42,050 nt of DNA from positions 1 to 42,050 of the forward strand of contig DCVT01000003.1 of NCBI GenBank assembly GCA_002328075.1. Direction: 5' to 3'. The DNA is from Anaerolineales bacterium UBA2181. GTDB lineage: Bacteria > Chloroflexota > Anaerolineae > Promineifilales > UBA4811. A program made the translations under genes and the position numbers. Positions within the stretch are counted from its first letter, which is position 1; every line of letters begins with the position of its first letter. Below, in pieces: positions 9,401 through 18,500 of this stretch. The notes below the pieces were generated by a model. The model saw only the letters and a list, made by a program, of their open reading frames with translations. It did no database searches and was not told where the DNA came from.

Positions 9401-12400
9401 TCGGCCAGTTGAGGTTCGCGCGGCGCGCATGGAGTGGAAATACCGCCAGGGGAGTTGGCGCCAGGAAGAGGTGGACGTCCAGACCTGCTCGGTTCAGTCC
9501 GCCAGCGAACCGGTCTTGTGCAGCTTCCAGACCGAAATTGGAGGCACCTATCAGATCTCCGCGGTGGTAACTGACGACTCCGGCCGCCAGAACCAGAGCC
9601 AGCTGACGCGCTGGGTGAGCGGCGGACAGCGGCCGCCGGCCCGAAAGGTGGAACTCGAGACCGTCACGCTGATCCCGGAAAAGGAGACCTACCAACCGGG
9701 CGACGTAGCCCAGATCCTGGTTCAGGCGCCGTTCAGCCCGGCCGAGGGGCTGTTGACCGTGAACCGGAGCGGGCTTCTCACCACCCAGCGCTTTAGCGTG
9801 CTGGATGGGACCGCTACCCTGCAGATACCCATTGAGGAAGGACACGTCCCCAACCTGAACGTGCAGGTGGACCTGGTGGGCGCCGCCGCCCGGGCCGACG
9901 ACCGCGGCGAACCCATGGAAGACGTGCCGCCGCGTCCCGCCTACGCGTCCGGCCAATTGAACCTGAGCGTGCCGCCTTTGGCCCGGACTCTGTCCTTGCA
10001 GGTGGCACCGCAGGCAACTGAGCTGGAGCCCGGCGGGGAGACCACGCTGGACGTGTGGCTGACGGACGCTCAGGGGCAGCCGGTACCGGACGCCGAACTG
10101 GCGGTCGTGGTGGTGGATGAGGCGATTCTGGCCCTCACCCAGTACCAATTGGCGGATCCACTCGGAGCCTTTTACTGGCAGCGGGGTTCGGATTTGACCA
10201 GTGTCTACGGGCGATCCAGCATCGTCCTGGCCAATCCCGAGGCGCTCACGACCAGGGCCGGCGACGTGGTCGTCGAGTTGATCACTGTGGAAAAACAGAT
10301 GGAGGTAGCAAGAGAATCCTCTGCCCTGATGCCTACTGCGACCGCCGCACCGACCGCCATGCCCATGGCCATGGACGCCGCCCAGCAGCAACCCATCGCG
10401 CTGCGGACCGATTTCAACCCGCTGGCCACCTTTGCCCCATCGGTGCGAACCGGCGCTGACGGTCGGGCCCAGGTGCCGATCAAAGTGCCGGACAACCTGA
10501 CCCGGTACCGGGTCATGGTGGTGGCGGTTTCCGGCGGAAAGCACTTTGGTTCAGGCGAAGCCAACCTGGTGGCTCGCCTGCCGCTGATGGTCCGTCCCTC
10601 GGCTCCCCGCTTTCTGAACTTTGGCGACAGCTTTGAACTGCCGGTGGTGGTCCAGAACCAGACCGACCAACCGCTGGCGGTGGAGGTTGTGATGCGGGTC
10701 AGCAACCTCGAGCTGACCGGCTCCATCGGTCAGCGTGTCAACGTCCCGCCCAAGGACCGGGTGGAAGTGCGCTTTGCCGCCCAGACCTCCATGGTGGGCA
10801 CTGCCCGTTTCCAGGTGGCGGCGGTCGCGGGTGCATTTTCGGACGCAGCATCCGGCGAGCTGCCGGTCTACACGCCGGCCACTACCGAGGCGTTTGCCAC
10901 CTATGGCGTGGTGGACGAGGGTGCAGTGTCTCAGCCGGTGGCCGCGCCGGTCGGGGTTTTTGCTCAGTTCGGCGGGCTGGAAATCAGTACATCCAGCACT
11001 GCACTCCAGGCGCTCAGTGATGCGGTTCTGTACCTGGTCTCCTACCCGTTCGACTGCACCGAACAACGGGCTTCCCGCATCCTGGCCGTGGCCGCCCTGC
11101 GGGATGTTCTGGCCGCCTTCTCCGCGGCCGGACTGCCCTCGACCGAGGACATGGAGGCAGCCGTTCGGAAGGACATCGACCGTCTGCAAGCGTTACAGAA
11201 CAACGACGGCGGCTACCCCTACTGGGAACGCGGCAAGGACTCCATCCCGTACAACACGGTCCATGTGGCCCATGCGCTGCAGCGGGCAGAGATGATGGGT
11301 TTTCAGGTGCCAGCCGAGACCAGATCGCAGGTGCTGGCTTACCTGGGCCGGATCGAGAACCACTACCCCCACTGGTATGACAAGCAGACCCGCTGGACGG
11401 TGAGCGCCTACGCGCTTTATGTGCGCGACCTGATGGGAGATGGCGACCCGACGAAAGCGCGCCAGCTGCTGGCTGAGTCCGGACTGGAGCAGATTTCGCT
11501 GGAAGCCGTCGCCTGGCTGTGGCAGGTGCTCATCGATGATCCGGCATCCCAGGCCGAGTTGACCGGCATCCGCCGGCTGGTCAACAACCGGGCAGTAGAG
11601 ACCGCGGGCGCGGCGAATTTCACGACGTCGTATGGCGACCAGGCCTACCTGCTCTTGCACTCAGACCGGCGGACCGATGCCCTCTTGCTGGACGCGCTGA
11701 TTGCCGACGACCCAACTCACGACTTGATCCCCAAGCTGGTGAACGGATTGATGGCTCACCGCACCCAGGGTCGGTGGAACAGCACCCAGGAAAACGTCTT
11801 TGTCCTGCTGGCGCTCGACAGCTACTTTGACACCTTTGAGGCCCAGCCGCCTGAATTCGTGGCCCGCATCTGGTTGGGTGATACCTACGTGGGCAGCCAC
11901 GCCTACGCCGGCCGCACCACGGAGAGGCGCGAGACCGTGGTGCCGATGAACTACCTGGTGAGCGGGCCGGAAGAACAGGATCTGATACTCAGCAAGGAGG
12001 GGCCCGGCCGCCTCTACTACCGGCTAGGTCTGCGTTACGCTCCCACCGACCTGGAGTTGGACCCGCTGGACATGGGGTTCGTGGTCCAGCGCATCTATGA
12101 GGCAGTGGACGATCCTGAGGACGTCCGCCTCGACTCGGACGGAGTCTGGCACATTCGGGCCGGCGCCCGGGTGCGGGTGCGTCTGACGATGGTCGCCGAC
12201 AATCGCCGGTATCACGTGGCACTGGCCGACCCGCTGCCGGCCGGATTGGAGATCGTCAACCCTGCGCTGGCGGTTTCGGGTTCCACCCCGCAGGATCCCA
12301 CGGCCTCCGACTACCGGTACGGCTGGTGGTGGTGGGGCACCTGGTATGAGCACCAGAATATGCGAGACCAGCGAGCTGAGGCCTTTACCACGTTGCTGTG

Positions 12401-12539
12401 GGAGGGTGTCTATCACTACTCCTACGTAGCGCGGGCGACCACTCCCGGCCGGTTCGTGGTCCCGCCGGCCAAGGCGGAAGAGATGTATTCGCCTGAGGTG
12501 TTTGGCCGGAGCGGCAGCGACTGGGTCGTGGTCCGGTAG
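6411..12539 (+). CDS. Membrane-anchored alpha-2-macroglobulin family protein
   Basis: A 2,042-residue bacterial alpha-2-macroglobulin, a protease-trapping protein acting outside the membrane. Residues about 8-30 form one hydrophobic anchor after a basic start; there is no lipobox, unlike many bacterial relatives. Bacterial Ig-like domains (VLRYSPEGAIPLAPFVNVTF and a second copy near YRYPPDEPQPLDPIFVVAF) precede the macroglobulin domains. A flexible Ala/Met/Thr/Pro-rich stretch around residues 1300-1325 is a plausible bait region, followed by the A2M core (RTDFNPLATFAPSVRT). The thioester motif CTEQ is intact, with Cys at codon 11055-11057 (residue 1549), then an alpha-alpha toroid thioester domain (GGYPYW, YNTVHVAHAL). 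Usually such genes neighbour penicillin-binding protein 1C; none is here. The gene stands alone between two oppositely directed units. Confidence 0.93.
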   Translation: MARSIAWRRWILVGSVVLVGGVGIVAGIRWWNARQGPAEGRTHPTLEGTGASGSTYEMASAGSLETLLIRLSQGQALPVSAELVPMAIGQPLTAAEIERILARLPDLATEPGDQTDLNLPTESLPAPRPGQTIQESFPPPAAPVTPVPVDTGPLEVLRYSPEGAIPLAPFVNVTFNQPMVALATLETLAARDVPVRLDPPLPGTWKWLGTKTLSFEYDSAAIDRLPMATEYVVTIPAGTTSATGGVLAQEVRWSFSTPPPKMLYRYPPDEPQPLDPIFVVAFDQRIDPQAVLNTIEVTAGGQPVPLRLVGDQELQADAAAARQVSSAGESRWLAFRAQEPLPADSTIRVRIGPGTPSAEGPLVTQDAQSYGFATYAPLRIVRHGCAWYNQECAPMTPFYIEFNNPIDADAYQESMLRVEPPIVGATVNVVGNTINIRGMTVGRTDYRVVVDGAIGDLFGQTLGSDTQLTFKVGSAEPVLYGPEGTLVTLDPASRKPLLSVYSINFNRLRVRAYQVEPTDWASYREYLRNYYQQTQPKLPGRLVMDETIPVESPADVLVETQIDLSQPLDGKTGHLVVLVEPTGLETLLRDRGRWMVQTWIQVTQIGLDAFSDHSEMVVWTTDLQDGRPLGGTPVENLVCSGQTCSNSALATTGEDGTVRFPMPDADTFALVARQGSDSAILPKSSYFWGDDVWRAWPVQDELRWYVFDDRAMYRPGEEVHVKGWMRRIGGGQYGDVGLVGSGAQSVRYQMFDPQGNELLSGETAVNVLGGFDLSFTVPENSNLGYAQVTLVAQGQVGGLAGNWYGHSFQVQEFRRPEFEVTAYEETTGPHFVGDHAVLAVKASYYAGGSLPNAEVTWRVNSSPSSYSPPNWPDFTFGRWVPWWQYGGYYAEVKGYRSYDVPGQQGTTETFAGLTDAAGIHYLRLDFDPVEAMQPFSVIAESEVMDVNRQAWSAATTLLVHPADLYVGLRGERTFVQRGEPLEVWIIVTDLDGNAVTDRPVEVRAARMEWKYRQGSWRQEEVDVQTCSVQSASEPVLCSFQTEIGGTYQISAVVTDDSGRQNQSQLTRWVSGGQRPPARKVELETVTLIPEKETYQPGDVAQILVQAPFSPAEGLLTVNRSGLLTTQRFSVLDGTATLQIPIEEGHVPNLNVQVDLVGAAARADDRGEPMEDVPPRPAYASGQLNLSVPPLARTLSLQVAPQATELEPGGETTLDVWLTDAQGQPVPDAELAVVVVDEAILALTQYQLADPLGAFYWQRGSDLTSVYGRSSIVLANPEALTTRAGDVVVELITVEKQMEVARESSALMPTATAAPTAMPMAMDAAQQQPIALRTDFNPLATFAPSVRTGADGRAQVPIKVPDNLTRYRVMVVAVSGGKHFGSGEANLVARLPLMVRPSAPRFLNFGDSFELPVVVQNQTDQPLAVEVVMRVSNLELTGSIGQRVNVPPKDRVEVRFAAQTSMVGTARFQVAAVAGAFSDAASGELPVYTPATTEAFATYGVVDEGAVSQPVAAPVGVFAQFGGLEISTSSTALQALSDAVLYLVSYPFDCTEQRASRILAVAALRDVLAAFSAAGLPSTEDMEAAVRKDIDRLQALQNNDGGYPYWERGKDSIPYNTVHVAHALQRAEMMGFQVPAETRSQVLAYLGRIENHYPHWYDKQTRWTVSAYALYVRDLMGDGDPTKARQLLAESGLEQISLEAVAWLWQVLIDDPASQAELTGIRRLVNNRAVETAGAANFTTSYGDQAYLLLHSDRRTDALLLDALIADDPTHDLIPKLVNGLMAHRTQGRWNSTQENVFVLLALDSYFDTFEAQPPEFVARIWLGDTYVGSHAYAGRTTERRETVVPMNYLVSGPEEQDLILSKEGPGRLYYRLGLRYAPTDLELDPLDMGFVVQRIYEAVDDPEDVRLDSDGVWHIRAGARVRVRLTMVADNRRYHVALADPLPAGLEIVNPALAVSGSTPQDPTASDYRYGWWWWGTWYEHQNMRDQRAEAFTTLLWEGVYHYSYVARATTPGRFVVPPAKAEEMYSPEVFGRSGSDWVVVR

Positions 12540-12572
12540 ACTGCAGCGCCCGACCTGCTCCGAAAATCAGCC

Positions 12573-12608
12573 GGTCCGGGAGTCCCAAGGGATTGGAACT
12601 CCCGGACC
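12573..12608. terminator. Hairpin terminator between convergent genes
   Basis: GGTCCGGGAGT at 12573-12583 pairs perfectly with ACTCCCGGACC at 12598-12608, an 11-bp stem with a 14-base loop. It sits between the stops of the rightward macroglobulin gene (12539) and the leftward nitroreductase gene (12631). No long T-tract follows on either side, so it may work with Rho or block RNA decay. Position supports a bidirectional terminator. Confidence 0.7.
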
Positions 12609-12630
12609 AGCGCCCCGGTGGCGCTCTGGC

Positions 12631-13458
12631 TCAAACCAATTCGGCGCCGTTCCAGAGAAGCTGCCTGCGGCGGCGCGGAATCAGCCGGCGAAACCGGTAC
12701 CGCGGATAGCCCAGCACCAGCGCGATCTCAACCCGCCGGCCGGCCGGTAGGCCGAACTCGGCCAGCAGCGACCGCAGCCCGGCGCTGCGGCTGAGGGGAC
12801 CGACAAAGTACCCGATCAAACAGGTCCCCAGCCCCATCCGTTCGGCGCCCAACATCAGATTGTAGGCCGCATACGCGCCGGCGTCCCGGCCGAACGTCGT
12901 ATCCTCGGGCACGTGGGCCAGCAGCAAGACCGGCGCCCCAAGAAAAACGGGGTCCCGGCCGGCCGCCTGGTGCCGGGCCAATCGTTGATAATCGGGGTCG
13001 GCCCGAGTTGGATCCGGGCCCACCAGCGTGGAAACCGTGGCCGCGCTCAGCGCCGCGATGCGCTGCGGGTCGTCAAATGCCAGCCAGTCCACCGGCTGCC
13101 GGTTGCTGGCGGTGGGTGCCCAGCAGGATAGATCCACCAACTCGCGGACCACCGGGCGCGGAACCGGTTTGTCCCGAAACACCCGCGCCGAACGGCGTTC
13201 GCGCAACACAGCCACCAGCATCTCCAGCGACGGCAGCGCCGCCTCGTCCAGCACGGGGCAATCCGCCAGGTTGAAATCACTGTGGGCGATCGCGTCGGTT
13301 GGGCAGACGGCAACGCAGTGACCGCACAACCAGCAGCCCTCCGGGGCAACAGCTTGTACGTGGTCGCCCACCTTGGCAAAGACGCCGGCCGAGAGGCACA
13401 GCGCCACGCACGCGCCGCAGGCGGTACAGAGATCAGGGTCGACGTTGATTTCGGGCAT
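12631..13458 (-). CDS. Ferredoxin-nitroreductase fusion protein
   Basis: A 275-residue protein with an N-terminal ferredoxin of eight cysteines in two motifs (CTACGACVALC and CWLCGHCVAVC), expected to hold two [4Fe-4S] clusters, fused to a nitroreductase-family FMN domain from about residue 80 (ERRSARVFRDKPVP, WAPTASNRQP, GLGTCLIGYF). Such proteins pass electrons from a ferredoxin site to FMN to reduce an unsaturated or nitro substrate in the cytoplasm; the substrate is unknown. The ATG at 13458 is preferred over a GTG three codons upstream because GGGAG lies eight bases before it, whereas the GTG overlaps that site. A TTGGCC-17-TAGAAT promoter lies directly upstream. It is a single-gene unit. 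Confidence 0.9.
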   Translation of the reverse strand: MPEINVDPDLCTACGACVALCLSAGVFAKVGDHVQAVAPEGCWLCGHCVAVCPTDAIAHSDFNLADCPVLDEAALPSLEMLVAVLRERRSARVFRDKPVPRPVVRELVDLSCWAPTASNRQPVDWLAFDDPQRIAALSAATVSTLVGPDPTRADPDYQRLARHQAAGRDPVFLGAPVLLLAHVPEDTTFGRDAGAYAAYNLMLGAERMGLGTCLIGYFVGPLSRSAGLRSLLAEFGLPAGRRVEIALVLGYPRYRFRRLIPRRRRQLLWNGAELV

Positions 13459-13491
13459 CCAATGCACTCCCTTTCCCGGCGATGGTCACCT

Positions 13492-13520
13492 ATTCTAACG
13501 CAGCCCGACGACCCGGCCAA
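13492..13520 (-). promoter_or_regulatory. Promoter of the ferredoxin-nitroreductase gene
   Basis: On the minus strand TTGGCC (13520-13515), a 17-bp spacer and TAGAAT (13497-13492). Transcription would begin near 13485, about 27 bases before the ATG. Good consensus spacing and a five-of-six -10 match. Confidence 0.55.
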
Positions 13521-13571
13521 CAGCCGGAGGGGCGCTGCCGCCAACCGGGTTTCGGCCCATTGCGGTGCCGA

Positions 13572-14039
13572 TCAAAAGAGGTACAGCGTCAGGCGCTCCG
13601 CAACGCAACCTGGCTTGGCGCCTCCTTCAATCTCCACCGTCACCTGCTCGGTCACCAGCAGCCCGTTTTTGGTCTCTTCCACCGACTGCAGCAGCATCCG
13701 GGCACGCACGCGGGCGCCGGCCGGGACCGGCGCCGGAAACCGGACCCGGTTCAGACCATAGTTGATCACCAGCCGGGTGCCGGAAAATCGCTTCCGGTCC
13801 GGACCGACGAGCCCGGTCAGGCCGGGGATTAGCGAGAGGGTCAGGTAGCCATGAGCCACCGTGGACCCAAAGGGGGATTCCGCCTGGGCCCTCTCCACAT
13901 CGGTGTGAATCCACTGATGATCGCCGGTAGCATCAGCGAACCGGTTGATCCGGTCCTGATCCACAGCCAGCCAACTCCCCACGGAGGTCTCGGTGCCCAC
14001 CTGGGGCAGTAGATGTTCAAGTGCATCGGCTACAGACAT
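13572..14039 (-). CDS. MaoC-family (R)-specific enoyl-CoA hydratase
   Basis: A 155-residue hot-dog-fold protein with the hydratase-2 signature ATGDHQWIHTD near residue 40, giving the catalytic Asp/His pair, and the second conserved GSTVAHGYLTLSL segment. Family members hydrate 2-enoyl-CoA to (R)-3-hydroxyacyl-CoA, a route that can feed PHA synthesis. The ATG at 14039 is preceded by GGAG eight bases upstream, so it is favoured over a GTG three codons earlier. It lies away from the PHA block and on the opposite strand, with the nitroreductase gene 114 bp downstream. No clear promoter was seen in the region upstream, which does carry a 13-bp direct repeat. Confidence 0.9.
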   Translation of the reverse strand: MSVADALEHLLPQVGTETSVGSWLAVDQDRINRFADATGDHQWIHTDVERAQAESPFGSTVAHGYLTLSLIPGLTGLVGPDRKRFSGTRLVINYGLNRVRFPAPVPAGARVRARMLLQSVEETKNGLLVTEQVTVEIEGGAKPGCVAERLTLYLF

Positions 14040-14203
14040 GGGCGCCACTCCTGTATGACTTTGACCTCGGGGGGATAATCGGTTGGCGACGCCGCCGGCC
14101 GGCGGGCACCTCCTCCCGAGGAAGGGTCGATGTTGAGACGGATATCCGGGCCCTCCGATGGATCAGCATGATCGCAAGCGGCCGGCCGGCCAGAAACCAG
14201 CAT

Positions 14204-14293
14204 ATCACGGACGCGCGGCGCCGGCCATGGGCGACATGCCGGTAAGGCCGTAGCGCGGAATTGAGTACATGGGAGCCGCCATCACGGACGCGC
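14204..14293. repeat. 13-bp direct repeat upstream of the MaoC gene
   Basis: ATCACGGACGCGC occurs at 14204-14216 and again at 14281-14293, a 77-bp spacing. Both lie in the 288-bp stretch 14040-14327, which otherwise holds no gene I can support and several GGCCGGCC-like runs. It could be an operator pair for the leftward MaoC gene or chance. Confidence 0.4.
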
Positions 14294-14327
14294 AAGGCAG
14301 CCCCCGCCAGCTCTGTTTGCCCGGCCA

Positions 14328-15149
14328 CTAGCGGTCGACCATAAGGCCCGGCTGGCAGGTGCGACAGAACTGGGTGGCGCGACGTTCGCGCTTGACCTCG
14401 CTGATCGCCGTGCCGCAGCGGAAACAGGGCTGGCCCCCCTTGCCGTGCACCGCCATAAAGTCGCGTACCTCCACGTCAATATGCTCCCCGACCCGGTCTC
14501 GCAGCGTTGCCACGGATTCGGCCAACACCTGCTGCATGGCGGCATAGAGCCTCTCCAGTTCGTCCCCAGTCATACTGGAGCGGCGGCGAAAGGGATAGAG
14601 TTGCGCCCGCCAGCAAATCTCATCCGCGTAAGCATTGCCGATGCCGGCGACAAAGCGCTGGTTGGTGAGAATCCCCTTGATCTCGCCGGGATATCGACGG
14701 AGGCGCGCCAGGAAAAGGTCCGGCGTCAGAGCCGGATCGTTCGCCTCCGGTCCGAGGTCGGCCAGGTCGGGAATCTGCCCCAGGTCTCGGACCAGGTAAC
14801 ACTTGCCCATGTCTTTGGCATCATGGTAACGCAGTTCGTGCCCGTCCTGCAGACCGAGCACCAGAACGTCCCGCACCCGCCGGCGGGGCAGCGGCTGCCC
14901 GTATCGCAGCCGGCCGGCGAGCATCGGGTTGACGGCCAGAATCGTCCCCTCATCCAGGTGGAAAAGCAGGAACTTGCCGCGACGGGCCACCCCGGCGAAA
15001 CATCGCCCTCGCAGCCGGTCGGCGGCCGACCGGCCAACCAGGTTGCGCAGCACAATCGGCCGGTAGATCTCGGCGGCCGAGACTTCCTGCCCCATCAGCC
15101 GCGGGGTCAGGTACTCGCGAATCACCTCCAGGTCCGGCAACTCCGGCAC
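14328..15149 (-). CDS. mutM: Formamidopyrimidine-DNA glycosylase (Fpg/Nei family)
   Basis: A 273-residue base-excision-repair enzyme that removes oxidised purines and cleaves the strand. The GTG at 15149 gives the family N-terminus V-PELPDLEV, placing the catalytic Pro and Glu right after the initiator; a longer frame upstream is non-coding. Other landmarks are the lysine in RRGKFLLFHL, the helix-two-turn-helix segment NQRFVAGIGNAYADEICWRA, and a C-terminal four-cysteine zinc finger (C-x2-C-x16-C-x2-C). AGGG lies eight bases before the start. The region usually reading HLxMxG is NPMLAGRL, seen here as a variant, so the exact lesion preference is uncertain. It has its own promoter and shares an upstream region with the divergent MalT-like regulator. 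Confidence 0.94.
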   Translation of the reverse strand: MPELPDLEVIREYLTPRLMGQEVSAAEIYRPIVLRNLVGRSAADRLRGRCFAGVARRGKFLLFHLDEGTILAVNPMLAGRLRYGQPLPRRRVRDVLVLGLQDGHELRYHDAKDMGKCYLVRDLGQIPDLADLGPEANDPALTPDLFLARLRRYPGEIKGILTNQRFVAGIGNAYADEICWRAQLYPFRRRSSMTGDELERLYAAMQQVLAESVATLRDRVGEHIDVEVRDFMAVHGKGGQPCFRCGTAISEVKRERRATQFCRTCQPGLMVDR

Positions 15150-15266
15150 GCGCTCATCCCTCACCCTGACTGGCCAGAAACCGCGACGACTGTCGACGCC
15201 TCTCGGCCGCCCGTGTTCGAACACGAAAGCCGGCCCGCAAGTTCGTCGCTGCTCGAAGCAGGCGCT

Positions 15267-15294
15267 AGTATATAACGCCCGGCCCAGGCGGCAA
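15267..15294 (-). promoter_or_regulatory. mutM: Promoter of the DNA glycosylase gene
   Basis: On the minus strand TTGCCG (15294-15289), a 16-bp spacer and TATACT (15272-15267). It lies in an AT-rich island within very GC-rich DNA and would give a leader of roughly 110 bases before the GTG at 15149. Confidence 0.55.
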
Positions 15295-15479
15295 AGCGGG
15301 CTACCGATGCGGACTCCCACCGGCTGGCGGAGGACCCACTACCCGGCGATCAGCCGGGACCGGGCGTCATGGCGCAGCGGACTGATCTGGTTTCCGGCGC
15401 CTGGTCGCAGCTTGTCAGGGCCGGGCGCGGTCCGCAGGCGCGCCGCTGTCGTCCCATGCCCGCTCGGGCCGGCGCGTCG

Positions 15480-15508
15480 TTGTGGCAGAGCGCGACTTGA
15501 GATACAAT
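15480..15508 (+). promoter_or_regulatory. Promoter giving a nearly leaderless transcript
   Basis: TTGTGG at 15480-15485, a 17-bp spacer and TACAAT at 15503-15508. The ATG at 15518 is only nine bases past the -10, so RNA would start almost at the start codon. No ribosome-binding site is visible there, consistent with leaderless or near-leaderless translation. Confidence 0.5.
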
Positions 15509-15517
15509 CCGGTCGCC

Positions 15518-18500
15518 ATGAGCGAATTCGGCCAGGACTTGATTGTTAGGGCCCGGCTGGTTCTACCCCGGCCACGCCGGTACCTCCTGCAACGGCCGGC
15601 CCTCAACGCGCGTATCCTGCAGGCCCAACGCTATCGGCTTTCCATCGTCCAGGCCAACACCGGATACGGCAAGAGCACCGCGCTGGTGGCTGCCCTGCAA
15701 ACGGGACCGCTGCCCCTCCTCTGGTACAGCATCACCGAGTCCGACCAGGAACCGCTGCTCTTCCTCCTCCACCTGATCTATGCGTTTCGGTCCCGGTGGA
15801 TCGGTTTCGGGGCGATGGCCCTCCAGGTCATGCAGCAAGCCGGGACTGCCCCCTTTTCCCATCGGGCGGTGATCGATGCGATATCGAACGAGTTCATTGG
15901 GCTGCCGGACGGCCGGGCCGTGCTGGTGTTGGACGACTATCATCTGGTCAACCGCGCCTCCCCGATTGGCGTTATCGTTGACCATCTGCTGGAGGTCCTG
16001 CCACCGCAGCTGCACCTAATCATAGCCGCGCGCCAACGGCCGGCCCTCAAGACCCTCACCGATTGGTCGGTCAAGGGCGAGCTCTGGGAGATCGGCCAGC
16101 GGGATCTGGCTTTTTCGGCCGACGAGATCGACGCCCTGTTCCGCACCGAGTACCAGTTCCCCCTAACCGCCGGCCAGGTTCAACGACTGGCGGAGGAGAC
16201 CGAAGGGTGGGTCATCGCGTTACAGATCATATGGCACAGCCTGCAAAGCGGGGTTGCCAGCACGCCGGATCAGATTCTGGCTGCTTTGCCGAGCTCGTTG
16301 GAGGACCTCTTTGCCTATCTGGCACGAGAGGTGCTTTCCCGCCGGCCGCTCCCCATACAGCGGTTCCTGCTGCGGACCTCCATTCTGCGACAGCTTGAGC
16401 CGGCCGCCTGCGACTGGTTACTCGGTTGGCACGGGAGCGCTGCGCTCCTCCAGGAGTTGTATGACGACAACCTGTTCCTGGTGCATCTGGGCGATGCCTA
16501 CCGCTACCACCATCTTTTCCACGACTTTTTGCGCCACGCGTTGCAGATTCAGGCGGTGCCGGACGCCGGGGACGTGCGCTCGCTCCATGGCCAGGCAGCT
16601 TTCTACTACCAGGAGCGCAGAAACCCGGAAGAGGCCATCGCGCACTGGCTGGCCGCCGAGGAGTACGAGGCGGCCGCCGACCTGATGGCCAGGACCGGTG
16701 AAGGGCTGGTCAGAAACGGGCGGCTGGACGTGCTCAGCGAATGGGTTACCGCTCTTCCGCTGGCTACCCTGGAGGATTATCCCATTCTGATGATCCAGAT
16801 GGGCGAGTTGTGCCGCTTTGCCAGCCGCTTCGACGAGGCACTCGCCTGGTACCGGCAAGCCCAGGAACGTTATCTCTCGCTGCGGGATGTGGCCGGCGCC
16901 AGCCGCGCGCTGCGCGGCCAGGCAGTCGTCTACCTGGACACGGTCCGACCCATCAAAGCCGAGAGCCTGTTGCAGGAGGCGCTACGGCTGGTGGACGGGC
17001 AGCCCGACCGCGAAGAAAAGGCGCGACTGCTGGACTTGATGGCCGAGAACATGACCAATCGGGGCAAGTCGGAGGAGGCAGCCGCCCTCCGTCGTCAGGC
17101 CCGGGAGCTGTTGGAAGAAGGCCCCTCCGATGCCGACCGGCACGTGCGCGTGTTGCTGCGCACCGGTCGGCTGGACGAGGTGTGGGCCATCCTGGAGGAG
17201 CGGGCAGCCGACGAGCGGCGCCGATTTCGTCCCGAGCAATTCCGCGAACCGCGCTCGCACCGCGAGACGCTGCTGGTCCTGTCCCTGCTCCACTCGTGGC
17301 AAGGCCGGCCGGAACAGGCCCGCACTTGCGCTCAGGACGGTATCGCCATCGGACGGAGCCTGGGATCGCCTTTCATCGAGGCGGTGGGATACATGCGGTT
17401 GGGGCATGCCTGGCAGATCAGCGATCGGGTCGACAAGGCAGAGCGAGCGCTCTCCTGCTATCGGCAAGCCATGGAAATCGGCGAGCGCCTGGCCGTCCCC
17501 CGCACCAAAGTCGAGGCCTTGTGGGGGCTTTGCCGCTTGCACGGGTTCCACGGAGACCTGGCCGAAGCCGAACGCTGCGCTCAGGAAGGCATCCAGGTGG
17601 CGCTGGCCGCCGGAGACGAATGGATCGCCGCCCTGACCACCGCCATGCTGGCAGCGTGCTATGTGCTGGCAGGTGACGACCAGGCTGAACCTTGGCTGGA
17701 CCGCTCGGCGAATGCGTTCCGGGACTCGGGCGACCACTTTGGCCAATGCGTCACTCAGCTGTGGAGGTGCCTTCTCTACCATCGGCGCGGCGAGCCACCC
17801 AAGGTTCTTACCAGCGCCGTGGATGATCTGCTGGCGCGGGTGAGAACCCACAACCTGCAATTCCTTTTCAACCGCGTGACCTTTTTGGGTCCGCCGGACC
17901 CAGCTTCGGCGATCCCCCTGTTGATCGCCGGGCGGCGCGACTGGGCAGGTCCACTGCTGATCGATATGGGTGTAGCGCCTGAGACGCAATTCCACCCAGG
18001 CTACACGCTGCGGGTGAACGCCCTGGGTCGGTTTGCCGTGCGACGAGGTCAAGAGGTGGTGGAAGACGGAGAATGGCACCGCGAAAAGGCGCGCCAGCTG
18101 TTTGAGCTGCTCCTGATCCGTCGCGACCGTTTCCTCTGGCGCGACGAGATCAACGCGGCGCTCTGGCCGGACGCGGTCGAAGAGGCAGCCGAGGCGCAGT
18201 TCAAGGTAACGCTCAACGCACTCAACCGGACAATCGAGCCTGCTCGCCCGCCGCGGGCACCAACCCTATTCGTTCAAAGGCGCGGCAGCTCTTACGGGAT
18301 ACACCCTGGCGCCCCACTGTGGCTCGATGCGGCCGAGTTCGAAAAGCAGACCAAACGAGCCGCCAAGGCGCCAAGCACGCCGGAGGCGCTGGAAAACTAC
18401 GAACAGGCCTTACTGCACTACCAGGGCGATCTGTTGCCGGATTGTCTCTACAATGATTGGAGTCGTGACGAGCGGGAGCGCCTGCGCCAATTGCACCTGC

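Larger units (their letters stand above)
15150..15517. other. Divergent intergenic region without genes
   Basis: This 368-bp stretch separates the leftward glycosylase gene from the rightward MalT/BTAD regulator. It holds the leftward promoter (15267-15294), the rightward promoter (15480-15508) and about 185 bp of GC-rich DNA between them in which I see no gene, palindromic operator or RNA element. Confidence 0.7.

Noticed and set aside
9099..10544. 481-codon minus-strand frame
   Set aside because: Antisense shadow inside the macroglobulin gene; composition is His/Gly/Arg/Gln-rich without any motif.
12573..12608. Insertion-sequence inverted repeat
   Set aside because: The short loop and location between convergent stops fit a terminator; no transposase or target duplication is present.
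14017..14328. 103-codon minus-strand frame between the glycosylase and MaoC genes
   Set aside because: Overlaps the MaoC start, is Arg-rich, and has no convincing start site or motif.
16982..18079. 365-codon minus-strand frame
   Set aside because: Antisense to the TPR-like part of the MalT/BTAD gene, with no family features.
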